A stretch of 64,000 nt of DNA from Desulfobacteraceae bacterium (GTDB lineage: Bacteria > Desulfobacterota > Desulfobacteria > Desulfobacterales > JAABTS01): NCBI GenBank assembly GCA_011389735.1, contig JAABTS010000003.1, forward strand, positions 18,509-82,508, written 5' to 3'. Made by a program: the position numbers and the translations under genes. The notes below the pieces were generated by a model, which saw only the letters and a program-made list of their open reading frames with translations, ran no database searches and was not told the origin of the DNA. Below, piece by piece: positions 48,534-57,908 of this stretch (its first letter is position 1; the number at the start of each line of letters is the position of its first letter).

Positions 48534-48545
48534 TCAAGCCCGCCC

Positions 48546-48986
48546 TTATTCAATATCCCAGTTATTGATATCTTCATTAAGGCCCTCTCCGTTGGGAACG
48601 CCGTCCGCCCCGTAGGAAATGATCTCGAAATCTCCCCGTGTTCCGGGTGAAAGATATACATAAGGATTGCCCCATGGATCTTTGGGCGTTTTGCCTTTGT
48701 CGAGATATCCGCCCGGTTTGTAATTCTTTGCGGAGGCCGGACGTTCGACCAGCGCCGTCAGGCCTTCTTCGGTCGTGGGAAACACTCCGTTGTGCAGCTT
48801 GTACATTTTAAGCGCGGTTTCAATCGATACAATATCGGCTTTGGCTCTCATAACCTTGGCTTCATCGGTGGTTCCCCAGAAATTGGGCACCACAAACCCC
48901 GCCAGAATTCCCAGGATAACAATGACCACCATCAGCTCGATCAGCGTAAATCCGCTTTCTCCGGTGTTTTTAATATTTTTTTGCAT
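48546..48986 (-). CDS. gspG: Type II secretion major pseudopilin GspG
   Basis: [29 protein letters not shown]...[14 protein letters not shown]; start chosen after aaggagttacagcag. Confidence 0.95.
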   Translation of the reverse strand: MQKNIKNTGESGFTLIELMVVIVILGILAGFVVPNFWGTTDEAKVMRAKADIVSIETALKMYKLHNGVFPTTEEGLTALVERPASAKNYKPGGYLDKGKTPKDPWGNPYVYLSPGTRGDFEIISYGADGVPNGEGLNEDINNWDIE

Positions 48987-49034
48987 CTTCTGCTGTAACT
49001 CCTTTCTTGTTTCTCTCGGAAAACCAGGCACACC

Positions 49035-49141
49035 CTATAGTCTTCCATAAATGAACTTTCACTGCGTTGTCTGCCCGCGATATACGAACAGTATTATCGC
49101 GGGCCTTCCGCATTGTGAAATTTAATATCCGAAGCCCTGTA
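49035..49141. repeat. Palindromic repeat family A between gspF and gspG
   Basis: tatagtcttccataaatgaactttcactgcgttgtctgcccgcg...gcattgtgaaatttaatatccgaagccctgta. Confidence 0.85.
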
Positions 49142-49155
49142 TTTCAATCCGTTTT

Positions 49156-50382
49156 TTATCGAATAAGCGTTCTCATCTCAAAGATGGGAAGGCAGATCGA
49201 CAGCACTATAAATCCAATGATGACCGCCATGACAACGATCATGATTGGTTCTAAAAGCGAAGTCAGTTTCATTATGGTGTTTTCTACATCGTTTTCATAT
49301 ACGTCCGCAACGCGGTTCAGCATTTTTTCCAGTTCCCCGCTCTGCTCGCCCACCTGTATCATTTGGATCGTCAACGACGGGAAAACCCTGGTTTCCCCGA
49401 GGGAATAGCCCAGCGCCTGGCCTTTGCCGACTTCCTGAGCCGCTTCGGCGATCGCATTCCGGATAATGGTGTTTCCTACGATATTTCGAACGATTTCCAG
49501 GGCCGTCAGCATGTTGACGCCGTTTTCGAGCAGCGATCCGAGCGTTCTTGCGAAACGGGCCGCGGCCAGCTTTTGAATCATCTTTCCGAAACCGGGGATT
49601 TTCAGCAGCGTCCGGTCGATAGTATATCGGCCCCGTTCTGTTTTGGAAACCCGGTGATAGGCGAATATAAGCCCGATGATCATCACCAGGATGATCCACC
49701 AGTAGGATATGACGAATTCACTGGAGCCGATCAATATCCGGGTCGGCGTCGGCATCGCCTGGCCCACTTCTTCGAACAGATTTGCAATGGTGGGAATCAC
49801 GTTCGTCAACAGGAAAAACACCACCAGAATACTCATGGCGGCCATGAGCATCGGATACGCCAGGGCGGTCGTGATTTTATTCTTGAGCGCTTCCTGTTTC
49901 TCCATCAAATCCGCCAGTCGATCCATTACAATTTCGAGCGTACCGGACGTTTCCCCGGCAGACACCATATTGATGTACAACGGCGGAAAAATATTCGGAA
50001 ACAGCGATAAGGAAGCCGCGAAACTGTTCCCTTCCACAATTGAATCCTTGATTTGGGCCACCACACGTTGAAAAGCGTGGGATTTCGATTGAGGAATCAG
50101 GGAATCGATAGCCGACACCAGCGGAAAACCGGCTCCGATCAGAGTCGATAACAATCTGGTCATCATCGTGACTTCCGCCGGCTTGACCCGTGCAAAATAG
50201 CGCAGCGCCGACGCCGACCACTGTTCTTTTTTGCCGCTCTGGTTGTCCGCCTCCTTGATCGAAATGGGAAAGATTCTCGTGGTGCGAAGCTTATGCCTCG
50301 CCGCCTGGGAACTTTCCGCATCGATAATTCCTGAAACGGATTTTCCTTTTTGATTCAGAGCCGTATATTCGTAAACAGGCAT
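49156..50382 (-). CDS. gspF: Type II secretion inner membrane protein GspF
   Basis: MPVYEYTALNQKGKSVSGIIDAESSQAARHKLR...; QSGELEKMLNRVADVYENDVENTI; LLEPIMIVVMAVIIGFIVLSICLPIFEM. Confidence 0.95.
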   Translation of the reverse strand: MPVYEYTALNQKGKSVSGIIDAESSQAARHKLRTTRIFPISIKEADNQSGKKEQWSASALRYFARVKPAEVTMMTRLLSTLIGAGFPLVSAIDSLIPQSKSHAFQRVVAQIKDSIVEGNSFAASLSLFPNIFPPLYINMVSAGETSGTLEIVMDRLADLMEKQEALKNKITTALAYPMLMAAMSILVVFFLLTNVIPTIANLFEEVGQAMPTPTRILIGSSEFVISYWWIILVMIIGLIFAYHRVSKTERGRYTIDRTLLKIPGFGKMIQKLAAARFARTLGSLLENGVNMLTALEIVRNIVGNTIIRNAIAEAAQEVGKGQALGYSLGETRVFPSLTIQMIQVGEQSGELEKMLNRVADVYENDVENTIMKLTSLLEPIMIVVMAVIIGFIVLSICLPIFEMRTLIR

Positions 50383-50416
50383 AAAGTGTTTCCGTTCACC
50401 ATCATTGTGTGAAAAA

Positions 50417-50490
50417 TATAGCCTTCCGGAAATTGAATTTCAATTCGTTTTCGGCCCGGGATACAAGAAATTCAATTTCTGAAAACCTGT
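50417..50490. repeat. Shortened family A repeat upstream of gspF
   Basis: tatagccttccggaaattgaatttcaattcgttttcggcccgggatacaagaaattcaatttctgaaaacctgt. Confidence 0.75.
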
Positions 50491-50822
50491 CGTTAAAACG
50501 TTTTTTCGGCGACGCGGATTGCAACGTTCCGAAAATATTATTTCTTCGATTCGCCGGCAAGGGATATCGCCGTCGCTATGTCCGTCGGCCGCCGGTTCGT
50601 CAAATCAATCTTCGAAAACATATATCATGTATCAGGATAAATTCAATTTAAAATAGATTTTTCATTGAACATTTACCAAAGTTCGTATAAATCATGTGTT
50701 GATTGTATTATGATAATATTCATTTTTTCAATTCTTTTCAAGTGTTATTGGCGAAGCGGCCTGAATCGACACCCCGTGATGTTTACAATTAAATTTAACC
50801 TTTTGAATTTATTGGGCGATGG

Positions 50823-52415
50823 ATGAACCGGTCAAAGATGGACAACGAACCGATAGAAACCATTCTGTTTGTAGACGATGAAGAAAGCATCCTGGATATC
50901 GCCTTCGAATATTTTCAGCAGAAGGGGTATCGCGTCATTACGGCTTGTAACGGCGCCGAGGCCGTCCGCGTGTTGGAAAATGAAAAGGTGGATTGCTGTT
51001 TTACGGATATCAACATGCCTGAAATGGACGGTTTGGAGCTTGCGGAATATATTCGAAAGCACGACAACACCATACCGGTCATCATCATGACCGGGTATCC
51101 CTCTTTGGACAATACCATACGAACATTGAAGAACGGGGTGGTCGATTTTTTGATCAAACCGGTCAAGCTGAGCCAGATGGAGCTTTGCGTGCGGCGTGTT
51201 TTGCGTGAACGGCAGTTGTTTATCGAAAACATACTGCTGACCAAGGAGGTCGAAGGTAAAGCCAAACTGGAAAGATTGAGCCAGGAACTGATAGCCAAGG
51301 TGGAGGAGCTGAACGCTCTGAACAGTATATTGAGCGCGTTTGCTTCCGTAAGCAGCGGTTCCAGCGTTTTTAAACGCCTGGTGGAACTGGCGGTCAGAAT
51401 GGGACGCGCCGATGAGGCCCGCTTTTTCGTGGTCAACGACCTGTTCGACTATCCGTTCGAAATCGCCGGCGCGGCGGCCACGGGCGATAACGCCGCGCAA
51501 TCCGGTATTAAATACAACGGAAGAAGCAGGCTTTTGCAAAAAAGACTTCGGAACGTCATCAACAATGTGGGCATCGATATTCCGATCCTGATCCCTGAAA
51601 ACGACGGATCGATGGATTTGCCCGAGGATATCCGATCTTTCATGGGAGTTCCGCTGGCGATTCGCAACAAATTGTTCGGAGTGCTGACAGCCTTTGTCAA
51701 GCATTCGGAAAAAAAATTCAACGAAAAAGATATTTATTATCTTTCCTTTATGGCTCATAATGCGGCATACGCCATCGAGAACGTGGCCCTGTATGAAAAC
51801 ATCTATGAAAACCTTTTTTCAACGCTGTACGCATTCGTCAAAACCATAGAAGCCAAAGATCCTTACACCAAGGAACATTCCAACCGCGTCACGGATATCG
51901 CCATTGTTATCGGCAAGGAAATGAAGTGTTCATCGGAAGAAATCGATATTCTCAACGTGGCGGGACGGTTGCACGATATCGGTAAAATCGGAGTTCGGGA
52001 CAGCGTATTGTTGAAACCCGGGAAACTTAACAAGGAAGAATACAAGAAAATCATGGAGCATCCGTCAATCGGGGCCGATATTGTGGGACAGCTAGGTTTC
52101 TGGGACCGGGAACAGGAGATTATCCGCCATCACCACGAAAGATATGACGGCACGGGATACCCGGACGGCCTGCATAATTCACAAATTCCCTTTTTGGCTC
52201 GAATTCTGTCCGTCGCCGACGTATTCGACGCCATGGCCTCAAACCGGATTTACCGGAAAAAAGTGCAGGAAGATATCATTCATAATATGATCCTGGAAAA
52301 TTCCGGAAAACAATTCGACCCGGAAATCGTGGACGTATTTTCAAAGCTCTATAAAAAAGGCGCCTTTCAAAAAGCGGACGATTATCCGAAAGACGAAAAT
52401 CCCATTCAAGTTTGA
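50823..52415 (+). CDS. Response regulator: REC-GAF-HD-GYP
   Basis: ILFVDDEESILDIAFEYF, DINMPEMDGLEL; GAF-like centre; HDIGKIGVRDSVLLKPGKL, HHERYDGTGYPDGL. Confidence 0.93.
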   Translation: MNRSKMDNEPIETILFVDDEESILDIAFEYFQQKGYRVITACNGAEAVRVLENEKVDCCFTDINMPEMDGLELAEYIRKHDNTIPVIIMTGYPSLDNTIRTLKNGVVDFLIKPVKLSQMELCVRRVLRERQLFIENILLTKEVEGKAKLERLSQELIAKVEELNALNSILSAFASVSSGSSVFKRLVELAVRMGRADEARFFVVNDLFDYPFEIAGAAATGDNAAQSGIKYNGRSRLLQKRLRNVINNVGIDIPILIPENDGSMDLPEDIRSFMGVPLAIRNKLFGVLTAFVKHSEKKFNEKDIYYLSFMAHNAAYAIENVALYENIYENLFSTLYAFVKTIEAKDPYTKEHSNRVTDIAIVIGKEMKCSSEEIDILNVAGRLHDIGKIGVRDSVLLKPGKLNKEEYKKIMEHPSIGADIVGQLGFWDREQEIIRHHHERYDGTGYPDGLHNSQIPFLARILSVADVFDAMASNRIYRKKVQEDIIHNMILENSGKQFDPEIVDVFSKLYKKGAFQKADDYPKDENPIQV

Positions 52416-52433
52416 CGGCGGCAAGCCCTTTCG

Positions 52434-53477
52434 TTACCCGCGGCTTTTACTCCAGGCGCCCAGCCCCTCATCCCGGCACCATTGCTCCAGCCGCTCAAGC
52501 CCTTCCTGAATCGACACCACCGGCGCATACCCCAGATCTCTTTTTGCGGCGGATATATCAAACCAGTGGGACGTGGACAGCTCCTCGGCCAAAAACCTCG
52601 TCATCTTAGGCTCTCCCTTGATCTTGAAAATAGTATACGCCAGCTCGGCCAGCGCTCCCGCACGAAACGCCGTTTTTCGGGAAATCGTCCGCCTGACCGG
52701 AGGAAATCCGCCTGCTTTCAGAATATTGTCCACCATGTTCCAGAGCGGAACCGGATCGTCCTGGCTGATAAAATAAATGTTCCCGCTGATCTTCGGATTC
52801 GCCGCCAGGGTTTCCGCCGCAAGAAGATGCGCTCTGGCCGCGTTGTCGATGTAAATGGTGTCCACCAGGTTTTTTCCGTCTCCGACTCGGAAAAGCTTTC
52901 GGGCTCTATCCAGAATACGCGGAACCAGATGGTTGTCTCCGGGGCCCCAGATCAGATGCGGCCTTAAAATGACGGTCCTGAACGTCCGGTCCGTCGCATC
53001 ACGAACCAGTTGTTCGGCCATCGCCTTGGTTTTTGGATAATGGGTTTTGTAAGATTCGGGATAGGGCGCCGATTCGTCAGCTCCTTCCATATCCCCGCTG
53101 TCGAACACTACGCTCGGGGAGCTTGTATGAACCAGCCGTCTAACCTTGTTCCGGCGGCAGGCGGCGATTACATTGCGCGTTCCCCCGACATTGATATCCT
53201 CATATTCTTTATAATCACCCCATACGCCGGGTTTGGCGGCGGTATGAAACACCAGATCCACACCTTTGCAGGCTTCGGACACGGTTTCCGGGTCTCGAAT
53301 GTCCCCTTGAATTTGCTTGACCCCGAGCGGTTCCAGATCCGGATAGCGCCGCCGGCAGAGGCTTGCCACCTGACAAGGGGCGTGTTCGATTAGTTGTTTG
53401 ATAACGGCTTTGCCCAGAAATCCGCCGCCGCCGGTGACCAGGATTTGTTCGAGCGCCATCCGATTCACTTCGCCCAT
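52434..53477 (-). CDS. oleD: NAD-dependent epimerase/3-beta-HSD family reductase OleD
   Basis: ILVTGGGGFLGKAVIKQLI; Y-x3-K (YPKTKAMAEQLV); operon with oleABC. Confidence 0.9.
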   Translation of the reverse strand: MGEVNRMALEQILVTGGGGFLGKAVIKQLIEHAPCQVASLCRRRYPDLEPLGVKQIQGDIRDPETVSEACKGVDLVFHTAAKPGVWGDYKEYEDINVGGTRNVIAACRRNKVRRLVHTSSPSVVFDSGDMEGADESAPYPESYKTHYPKTKAMAEQLVRDATDRTFRTVILRPHLIWGPGDNHLVPRILDRARKLFRVGDGKNLVDTIYIDNAARAHLLAAETLAANPKISGNIYFISQDDPVPLWNMVDNILKAGGFPPVRRTISRKTAFRAGALAELAYTIFKIKGEPKMTRFLAEELSTSHWFDISAAKRDLGYAPVVSIQEGLERLEQWCRDEGLGAWSKSRG

Positions 53478-55234
53478 AACGCCAGTTGTTCGCGGAAAAT
53501 TTTGGAATTGTGCCGGATATCGACGGGAAATGATTTGTGGAACAATACGGTCGTAATCTCCCTGGTCATTTCGTTTCTTGCGGCGATATTTATTAATTCC
53601 TTGCGGATTTGTTCCTTGTTGATGCTTTCATCGTCCCGTTCCAGTTCGATACAAATGATCGGTTTTTGATTCGGGGGAGTTCCCACGCCGACCAGAGCGC
53701 TTCGGCGGACTTCGGGGTGGTTGTTGAAGATGGCTTCGCACGGAATCGTGTACAGGCCGCCTTTCGGGGTGATCACGCGCTGGCTTTTCCTGCCGCAAAA
53801 CCAAATCCTGCCTTTGTTGTCCATCCACCCCAGGTCGCCCATCCGGTGGCGGTAAACATCGCCGTCCTTGATTTTGGTCAGGGCGTCGAATTTGGGCTTG
53901 TCAAAGTATTGCTGGCTGACCACATCCCCTTTAGCCGTGATTTCGCCGATATCTCCGTCGGCGACCGTCAGATCGTCCGACCAGGTTTCAATGGGGTCGT
54001 CGGTGATTTTGATGATTTTGACGTCCATTTCCTTGAACGGCCTGCCGATACAGACTCCGAATCCCTGTTCCGTGAACTTGCGGGTTTCCGTGAGGATTTC
54101 CCTGGCGTTGATCGAAACGACCGGCATGGCTTCAGTGGCGCCGTATGGCGTATGGATTTCACCGTCTTCGGGCAGCATTCCGGAAAAATTTTCGATGATC
54201 GACGTCGACACCGGCGCCCCAGCCGATATGACCCTTTTCAGCGACGGCAGTTTGACCGGAGTTGTTTTTTGGTAACGGCCTAGCCGATTTAGGAGGGCGG
54301 GAGACGCGAACATGTTTGTGACGCCCTGATAAAGGATGGCTTCTATAATTTTTTCCGGATCCGCGTCGGCCGGACGGGTGGGATCCATGTCGGGAATGAC
54401 GGCGGTCATGCCCAAAGCCGGATCAAACAGGGCGAACAAGGGAAATGTGGGAAGATCCACTTCGTTCATGGTGATTAAAAAGTGGGATTTGATAAGCCGT
54501 ACCTGAGCATCGAACATGCCGTGCGTATAAACGACGCCTTTTGCAGGCCCCGTGCTGCCTGTGGTGAACAAAACGGCCGCGGTTTCGTCGCGAAGCGTTT
54601 CACTGATTTCATACGGCTTCCAGGGTTCTTCGCGGACGCCGTCCAGGGTGTGGCCGCTCCAGAAATACCGCTTGCCCACAGTGACCCAGGTTTTGACGGT
54701 CTTGAAAAACCGGGGATAAACGAATCGCATTAAATGAGCTTTAGGAATACCGATAAAGGCTTCCGGCCGGCTTTCACTCAAGCACCGCACCATGCGTTTG
54801 ACGCCCATCCCCGGATCAACCATTACTGGAACGGCGCCGATTTTAAACAGCGCAAAGGTCAGGGAAAAAAATTCAAGAGAGGGGCGAACCATGAGAATGG
54901 TGCGAACTCCGCGACGAACTCCGATTTTTTCAAGACCATGGGCCAGACAATCCGATTCCTGGTTTAATTGTTGAAATGTCAAATGCGTGTATGCGACCCT
55001 GCCGTTTTCATCCCATCCCGCCGGGAAAACCACGGCCCGCTTGTAAGGCTGAATACGAGCCATTTTGCGAAGCAAATGAGACACGTTGACGATATCTTTG
55101 GCCTTAGCCGCAGGTTCATGAACCAATTCCTCGGTGTCCGCTGTTTCAAGGCTTTCAGCCGTTTTTTGAATATCCGCGGTCTCTCGAGGATCCTTAGTCT
55201 CTTGATTATCCATTATTGCCCTTTCGGCGAGCAC
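53465..55234 (-). CDS. oleC: AMP-dependent synthetase family, OleC beta-lactone synthetase
   Basis: VLFTTGSTGPAKGVVYTHGMFDAQ, YGATEAMPV, GDLGWMDNKGRIWFCGRKSQRV; operon context. Confidence 0.9.
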   Translation of the reverse strand: MLAERAIMDNQETKDPRETADIQKTAESLETADTEELVHEPAAKAKDIVNVSHLLRKMARIQPYKRAVVFPAGWDENGRVAYTHLTFQQLNQESDCLAHGLEKIGVRRGVRTILMVRPSLEFFSLTFALFKIGAVPVMVDPGMGVKRMVRCLSESRPEAFIGIPKAHLMRFVYPRFFKTVKTWVTVGKRYFWSGHTLDGVREEPWKPYEISETLRDETAAVLFTTGSTGPAKGVVYTHGMFDAQVRLIKSHFLITMNEVDLPTFPLFALFDPALGMTAVIPDMDPTRPADADPEKIIEAILYQGVTNMFASPALLNRLGRYQKTTPVKLPSLKRVISAGAPVSTSIIENFSGMLPEDGEIHTPYGATEAMPVVSINAREILTETRKFTEQGFGVCIGRPFKEMDVKIIKITDDPIETWSDDLTVADGDIGEITAKGDVVSQQYFDKPKFDALTKIKDGDVYRHRMGDLGWMDNKGRIWFCGRKSQRVITPKGGLYTIPCEAIFNNHPEVRRSALVGVGTPPNQKPIICIELERDDESINKEQIRKELINIAARNEMTREITTVLFHKSFPVDIRHNSKIFREQLALWAK

Positions 55235-55375
55235 GGTCTTTCAGAAACGGCGCTTCTGAAAAACCGGCGGCGCCTTAGTTATTCCCTGTTGTGGATACAA
55301 TCGTTCTTTTCGGCGAAAGAAAATCCGGCCTCGCCGTCTGTTTTTTTGAATCCGACCTCAAAGGCGCAAAATACA

Positions 55376-56320
55376 TCATAACGGATGGTTTTGCAAGAAT
55401 TCCCGTATTATTTGAACGATTTTCCGGGATTCATCTTCGAGAACGTAATGTCCCGCGTCCGGAAAACGATGGATTTCAGCCGTTGGAAAACGCCTCGCCC
55501 ATTCCTCCAGGTAATCCTCGTCAAATACAAAGTCACCCATCCCCCAGCAAATGAGCATGGGGATATGGGATATCCTGTTTAGATTCGAATCGGTATGCGC
55601 CGCCGCGTCATAGCTCGGGTCGTTTTCGTCGAGCGGAATGTCGCGCACAAATTCAAGAGTCGCAATACGGTTTTTCCATGAATTGTACGGCGCCGCCAGA
55701 CCGGCCTTTACCTTTTCGGCCAGCCCTTTTTTGGACGCCATAAAAAGCGCGCCTCTGGAAAACAGGTTCAGGCCCAGAACAAGTATTTCCGTGGGTTTGA
55801 AATCCCTGACCATTTTGAGCCGCCTGGGGATCGGTTTGCCGTCCGGAGGGAAAAAAGCGGCGGTGTTCATGACGATGATCCGGGAAATCCTTTCAGGATA
55901 GGAAACAGCGTAAGCCGAACCGATCATGCCGCCCCAGTCGTGAACTATCAGCGTGATATTCCGGTTGACTTCAAGTTTGTTCAAAAATTCGGTCAAATCC
56001 GATATTCGTCTTGATAACCGGTATGGATATCGTCCGGCGTCCGGTTTGTCCGACAGGCCGCATCCGATATGGTCGGGGGCAATGGTTCGGTAAGACGGTG
56101 AAAGCGCCGATATCAGCTCCCGGTAGTAAAAGGACCAGGTCGGATTGCCGTGAAGCATCACGACCGGGTCGCCGCGCCCCTCATCAATATAATGATACGC
56201 ATAACCGCCGATGTTCATGAATCGGGATTCGAACGGATACAGATCCGAAAACGCGGATAAATCCGTTTTTTTCCCGTTAATGAGTCGATCCGCGGTTTCA
56301 GATGGTTTTGAATTTACCAA
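55376..56320 (-). CDS. oleB: Alpha/beta hydrolase (haloalkane dehalogenase-like), OleB beta-lactone decarboxylase
   Basis: VVMLHGNPTWSFYYRELI, IVHDWGGMIGSAYAV (Asp nucleophile elbow); 7-bp overlap with oleA. Confidence 0.9.
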   Translation of the reverse strand: MVNSKPSETADRLINGKKTDLSAFSDLYPFESRFMNIGGYAYHYIDEGRGDPVVMLHGNPTWSFYYRELISALSPSYRTIAPDHIGCGLSDKPDAGRYPYRLSRRISDLTEFLNKLEVNRNITLIVHDWGGMIGSAYAVSYPERISRIIVMNTAAFFPPDGKPIPRRLKMVRDFKPTEILVLGLNLFSRGALFMASKKGLAEKVKAGLAAPYNSWKNRIATLEFVRDIPLDENDPSYDAAAHTDSNLNRISHIPMLICWGMGDFVFDEDYLEEWARRFPTAEIHRFPDAGHYVLEDESRKIVQIIREFLQNHPL

Positions 56321-57354
56321 TGAATCCCCAACATCATACAGTTTAATCCACTTCCGATCCCGAAAAAACCGACACTGTCCCCGGGAACGAGAAATTCGCG
56401 TTCATCGGCGATCGCCGCGGTGATAGGCAGCGACACGGTGCCGATATTTCCCAGATAGCGAAAAGTGGTGAAATCTTTCTCCCCGGAAACGCCCAAAGCC
56501 TCCAATATATGTTTTTGATGCACGGAACCCACCTGATGGCAAATGACCTTGTCCGGCTTGCCGTCGGCCCACTCCAGTTCCTTCATGAAAGCGTCGTAGG
56601 TTTCCAGGCCCAACGCCACGCCGTTTTTAAGCACCCCCACCGAATCGGTTTTCATGGTGTGGATTCCGTCTACGGAAGTCCCGGCGTCGGGCCCCCATAA
56701 GCATAGCCTGTGAAACCTGGTTGCATTTTTGGCGGCGTATCCTTCGAGCCGATGGCCTGAGTCCGATAAGGATCCGTGCGTCATCAACACTGCGACCGCT
56801 CCGGAACCTCCGGTCAATGTGGCGATGCTGTCCTTGAAAAGATCCATGTCGTTGCTTTGGATCATAATGTTTATGGTATTTTCGACAATCTCCCGGGCGG
56901 ATTCGCAGGAGACAATCAGACCCGCGCGAATTTCGCCGATTTCAATAGCGCCGGCGACCTGGATCATGCCGTTCAGCACCCCCAGACAGGCGTTTGACAC
57001 ATCGTAAACCACGGTGTCAGGGCCGAGTTGAAGGGCGTCCGCCACTGCGCATGCGGTGGCCGGCTCCAGGTTGTCCCGGCAAACGCCTCCGAAAATCAAC
57101 ATACCGATTTCATCGAGATCGATATTCGATGCTTCCACCGCTTTTTTCCCGGCGGCCGCCGCGCCGTCGCTCATTTTATAGCCCCTGTCCCAGAACCGCC
57201 GTTCATAGATTCCGGTCATAGCCTCCAGTTGCCCTTTTTGAATCCGGATCGATTTATACAAAGGCTCCAAACGACGCTCCAGATCCTCGGACGTAACCAC
57301 GTTCGGCGCCGGTTCATAACCGAACGATTCTATATATACATTTGAATATCTCAT
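56314..57354 (-). CDS. oleA: OleA thiolase/KAS III-like acyl-CoA condensing enzyme
   Basis: VCRDNLEPATACAVADAL; active-site Cys SNACLGVLNGM; GNIGTVSLP. Confidence 0.9.
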   Translation of the reverse strand: MRYSNVYIESFGYEPAPNVVTSEDLERRLEPLYKSIRIQKGQLEAMTGIYERRFWDRGYKMSDGAAAAGKKAVEASNIDLDEIGMLIFGGVCRDNLEPATACAVADALQLGPDTVVYDVSNACLGVLNGMIQVAGAIEIGEIRAGLIVSCESAREIVENTINIMIQSNDMDLFKDSIATLTGGSGAVAVLMTHGSLSDSGHRLEGYAAKNATRFHRLCLWGPDAGTSVDGIHTMKTDSVGVLKNGVALGLETYDAFMKELEWADGKPDKVICHQVGSVHQKHILEALGVSGEKDFTTFRYLGNIGTVSLPITAAIADEREFLVPGDSVGFFGIGSGLNCMMLGIHW

Positions 57355-57453
57355 GTTCCATCCAAAAACGACTATACGTTATATGCTAAGAAAGTGGTTC
57401 GATTGCTGAAAATCAGCCCGCATTCAATACCGGTTTTATTCCGGCCCGTCAAG

Positions 57454-57560
57454 TTATAGGTTTTCAGAAATTCCATTTCACAAGGCGGAGGACCTGGATA
57501 ATACTATTTTAATATCCCTGGCCGACAACGCAGTGAAATTTAATTTCCGGAAGACTATAG
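57454..57560. repeat. Palindromic repeat family A upstream of oleA
   Basis: ttataggttttcagaaattccatttcacaaggcgg...gcagtgaaatttaatttccggaagactata. Confidence 0.88.
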
Positions 57561-57614
57561 ATCAGGACGATCGGCGGGATTGTCGGTATATTGCGTTTTT
57601 TAAGCAAGTTCGCG

Positions 57615-57842
57615 TATAGCTTTCCTGAAATCAGTATATGCATCGAATTGGGGCTTTATTCTAATTTCGGCCATTTTAATAAAACCACGAAATAAACGAA
57701 ACACACTAAAAAAATTTCATCATTATTTTCGTGTATTTCGTGTATTTCGTGGTAGTATCCAAAAATATAATTGGCCGGTTTTCGAACCAACCCCTCGAAT
57801 TCTTACAGGCCCGCTGCTTTGCGAAATCAAATTCCGGAAATC
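57615..57842. repeat. Family A remnant split by a B' element
   Basis: tatagctttcctgaaatcagtat... [57650-57794] ...caggcccgctgctttgcgaaatcaaattccgga. Confidence 0.6.
57650..57794. mobile_element. MITE-like element B' (B-type ends, ccacgaaat core)
   Basis: GGGGCTTTATTCTAATTTCGGCC...GGCCGGTTTTCGAACCAACCCC; 7-bp duplication TCGAATT at 57643-57649 and 57795-57801. Confidence 0.8.
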
Positions 57843-57908
57843 CGCGGAGGGCTTCGGAAAATCCCGAAAAACCCGAATCGGCCTTCGTATCGCCTTTAAA
57901 TTATAATC

